Below, one piece after another: positions 59,086 to 60,447 of a DNA stretch of 60,447 nucleotides; the first letter of the stretch is position 1, and each line of letters opens with the position of its first letter. Both the position numbers and the translations under genes were made by a program. The notes beneath the pieces were generated by a model. The model saw only the letters and a program-made list of their open reading frames with translations. It did no database searches and was not told the origin of the DNA. This DNA is from Candidatus Thioglobus sp. (lineage in GTDB: Bacteria; Pseudomonadota; Gammaproteobacteria; PS1; Pseudothioglobaceae): contig JABGQC010000005.1 in the NCBI GenBank assembly GCA_018644675.1, forward strand, positions 1 through 60,447. The letters run 5' to 3'.

Positions 59086-60447
59086 TTAGTGTCTTGTAAT
59101 TTCTTTAATGGATTTAACGTCAACTTTTGCGTTAAAAGCTTGTTCTAATTTTTGCACTACCTCATCATTTAAAAACTCTTGTTGGATTCTAGCTAAATAT
59201 GCATCATGAGCTTTAGCCTCTTTTTGTGCCAAGGTTTCAGAGGTTGGCTGATTAAGATTAATGATTAAATTTAAATCAGTATATTTAACCCTTAAACTTT
59301 TAAGCATGCTTTGATGAACATGATCACTCAATAAGTTAGTAAATTGCTTATCAAGTGTTAATGTGAGTGTGTTGTCTAGCAAAGTAGCAAACAGGGTATT
59401 TTTGACCAACATTTTTGCACCACCTGCAAATTCAACTAACTGACTAACTTCTTCCCACTCTTGTTGGCTGGTAATTGTTAGGTAGTTAGTGGCTTGAGGT
59501 TGCGCTGATTTTTCAGCGGGTTTTTTTTCTTGAGGCTTTGCGGGTATAGGTTTTTTGCCAGTTTTCGCACTTGAAGTAGTGCTAGGCGTGATTTTTAGAG
59601 TTTTTTTTTCCACAGGATTTTGACTATCCGTATCACTATGGAAAGCCAGCATGCGCAAAAGCGTCATTTCAAAGCCGATTTGTTCACTTGGTGCTAATGA
59701 CATATCTTTAGTGCCATTAATTGCCATTTGATAAAAAATTTGCAAATCTTGATTGGAAATTTGACCAGCCAATTCTCGAATCTCAGCATCACTCTCATCA
59801 GCCATAATTTGCGCCAATGAAATCTGATGAAACAGTGAGCTAAGATCTTTAAGTGCATTAACAAGGTTTTCACCGCGATGAGATAAATCTTTTACAAAAT
59901 CAATCACCGCTTTCGCATCTTGATTAAATAAATGCTTAGCCAGGATGACAATATCATCATGATGAACCAGTCCCAGCATAGCCTTGATATCTTTGCTAGT
60001 GACGGTACCATTGCCGTAAGAAATCGACTGATCTAACAAGCTTAGTGCATCACGCATTGAGCCGTTGCCAAATTCAGCAATCTGGCCTAGCGCACTTTCT
60101 TCATAGCTCAAACTTTCAGTATCCATGATAAATTTCAGCTGACCTAAAATTTCATCATGGGTAAGTTGTGACAACGTAAACTGCAAACAACGAGAAAGTA
60201 CCGTAACTGGTAGTTTTTGTGGATCTGTGGTGGCAAGTAAAAACTTTACATGTTCAGGTGGCTCTTCAAGCGTTTTTAGTAGCGCGTTAAAGCTACTTTT
60301 GGAAAGCATGTGCACCTCATCAATTAGGTAAATTTTGTACCTATTTTTGGTGGGCATGTATTGTGCGTTTTCTAATAGCTCGCGCATGTTGTCTACGCCT
60401 GTATGCGACGCAGCATCTAGCTCAATCAAATCAATCGATTGACCTCT
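59086..60447 (-). CDS. dnaX: DNA polymerase III gamma/tau subunits (5' end outside the window)
   Basis: DnaX is the clamp-loader ATPase; tau also joins polymerase cores and the helicase. The frame is open to the right edge, so the Met at 60429 is internal and the N-terminus with Walker A is missing. Visible are IELDAASHTGVDNMRELL, the DEVHMLSKSSFNALLKTLEEPP block, the sensor region LATTDPQKLPVTVLSRC, and domain III to about 59660. A Lys/Pro/Ala linker and a roughly 120-residue tau tail follow. An A9 run at 59601-59609 lies at the gamma/tau boundary. Confidence 0.96.
   Translation of the reverse strand, partial: RGQSIDLIELDAASHTGVDNMRELLENAQYMPTKNRYKIYLIDEVHMLSKSSFNALLKTLEEPPEHVKFLLATTDPQKLPVTVLSRCLQFTLSQLTHDEILGQLKFIMDTESLSYEESALGQIAEFGNGSMRDALSLLDQSISYGNGTVTSKDIKAMLGLVHHDDIVILAKHLFNQDAKAVIDFVKDLSHRGENLVNALKDLSSLFHQISLAQIMADESDAEIRELAGQISNQDLQIFYQMAINGTKDMSLAPSEQIGFEMTLLRMLAFHSDTDSQNPVEKKTLKITPSTTSSAKTGKKPIPAKPQEKKPAEKSAQPQATNYLTITSQQEWEEVSQLVEFAGGAKMLVKNTLFATLLDNTLTLTLDKQFTNLLSDHVHQSMLKSLRVKYTDLNLIINLNQPTSETLAQKEAKAHDAYLARIQQEFLNDEVVQKLEQAFNAKVDVKSIKEITRH
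59601..59609 (-). promoter_or_regulatory. A9 slippage site in dnaX
   Basis: On the coding strand the sequence is GAAAAAAAAACTC, nine As read as GAA AAA AAA ACT. One base fewer gives CTC TAA, a stop two codons on. One base more (or a -1 shift) gives AACTCTAAAAATCACGCCTAG, a stop seven codons on. A GCACT/AGTGC hairpin lies just after. Both shifts cut the protein right after domain III, where gamma ends in other bacteria. A second run, A8 at 59521-59528, lies downstream. Confidence 0.6.

Overview
The window is a compact, AT-rich stretch of a gammaproteobacterial chromosome. Genes are tightly packed, with many 1-20 base overlaps and few gaps. They are almost all core housekeeping and biosynthetic genes on both strands. 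No insertion sequence, prophage, CRISPR array or integrase was seen. The combination of UbiM-type ubiquinone hydroxylase, B12-independent QueH, an exported DsrE-family protein, and ftsA followed directly by lpxC without ftsZ fits the sulfur-oxidising SUP05/Thioglobus-Ruthia group. That assignment is inference from gene content, not a phylogeny.

Layout. 1-9 kb: aspC, uvrB-queE, an exported small heat-shock protein, a SulP anion transporter, aroC, a small membrane protein and an MFS carrier. 9-16 kb: aldo/keto reductase, tRNA-Arg(CCT), DsbA-like protein, glycine-zipper protein, Sel1 proteins, pyrF, tRNA-Val(GAC), and a divergent acuI-like/HxlR pair. 15.6-21.4 kb: ubiM-pdxH facing aroE-rne, with a long structured rne leader and a pteridine-reductase-like gene. 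21.4-29.4 kb: one closely packed run of midA, uppP, pepN, pncC, dusA, ftsA and lpxC. 29.4-36.3 kb: branched-chain amino acid genes ilvB-ilvH-ilvC, then pssA, leuA behind a possible attenuator, a possible holD and queH. 36.3-43.4 kb: argF, argD, a small orphan gene, hpf, mgtE, an RluA-type gene, a phosphohexomutase and rseC. 43.4-51.6 kb: aceE, a HopJ-family gene, a DMT transporter, roxA, metY, a DsrE-like gene with an unknown partner, and a truncated haemoglobin. 51.6-60.4 kb: guaB, an SH3-domain protein, valS, a GIY-YIG protein, a Rof-like protein, a methyltransferase, gloA and recR-ybaB-dnaX; dnaX runs off the right edge.

Points of most interest: (1) pepN has no ATG, GTG or TTG that can account for its conserved N-terminus, and appears to start at an ATT codon overlapping the end of uppP; (2) ftsA abuts lpxC with ftsZ missing; (3) dnaX carries an A9 run where a shift into either other frame reaches a stop within seven codons, a possible gamma-subunit switch; (4) leuA, metY and rne each have structured leaders that look regulatory; (5) a 67-residue orphan protein has its own promoter, strong ribosome site and terminator; (6) a 17-bp AU-only stem-loop contains the stop codon of the RluA-type gene.

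Start codons were moved from the longest open frame where a ribosome site, signal peptide or family alignment favoured another start. Family names come from recognised motifs and remembered family lengths; no database search was run.
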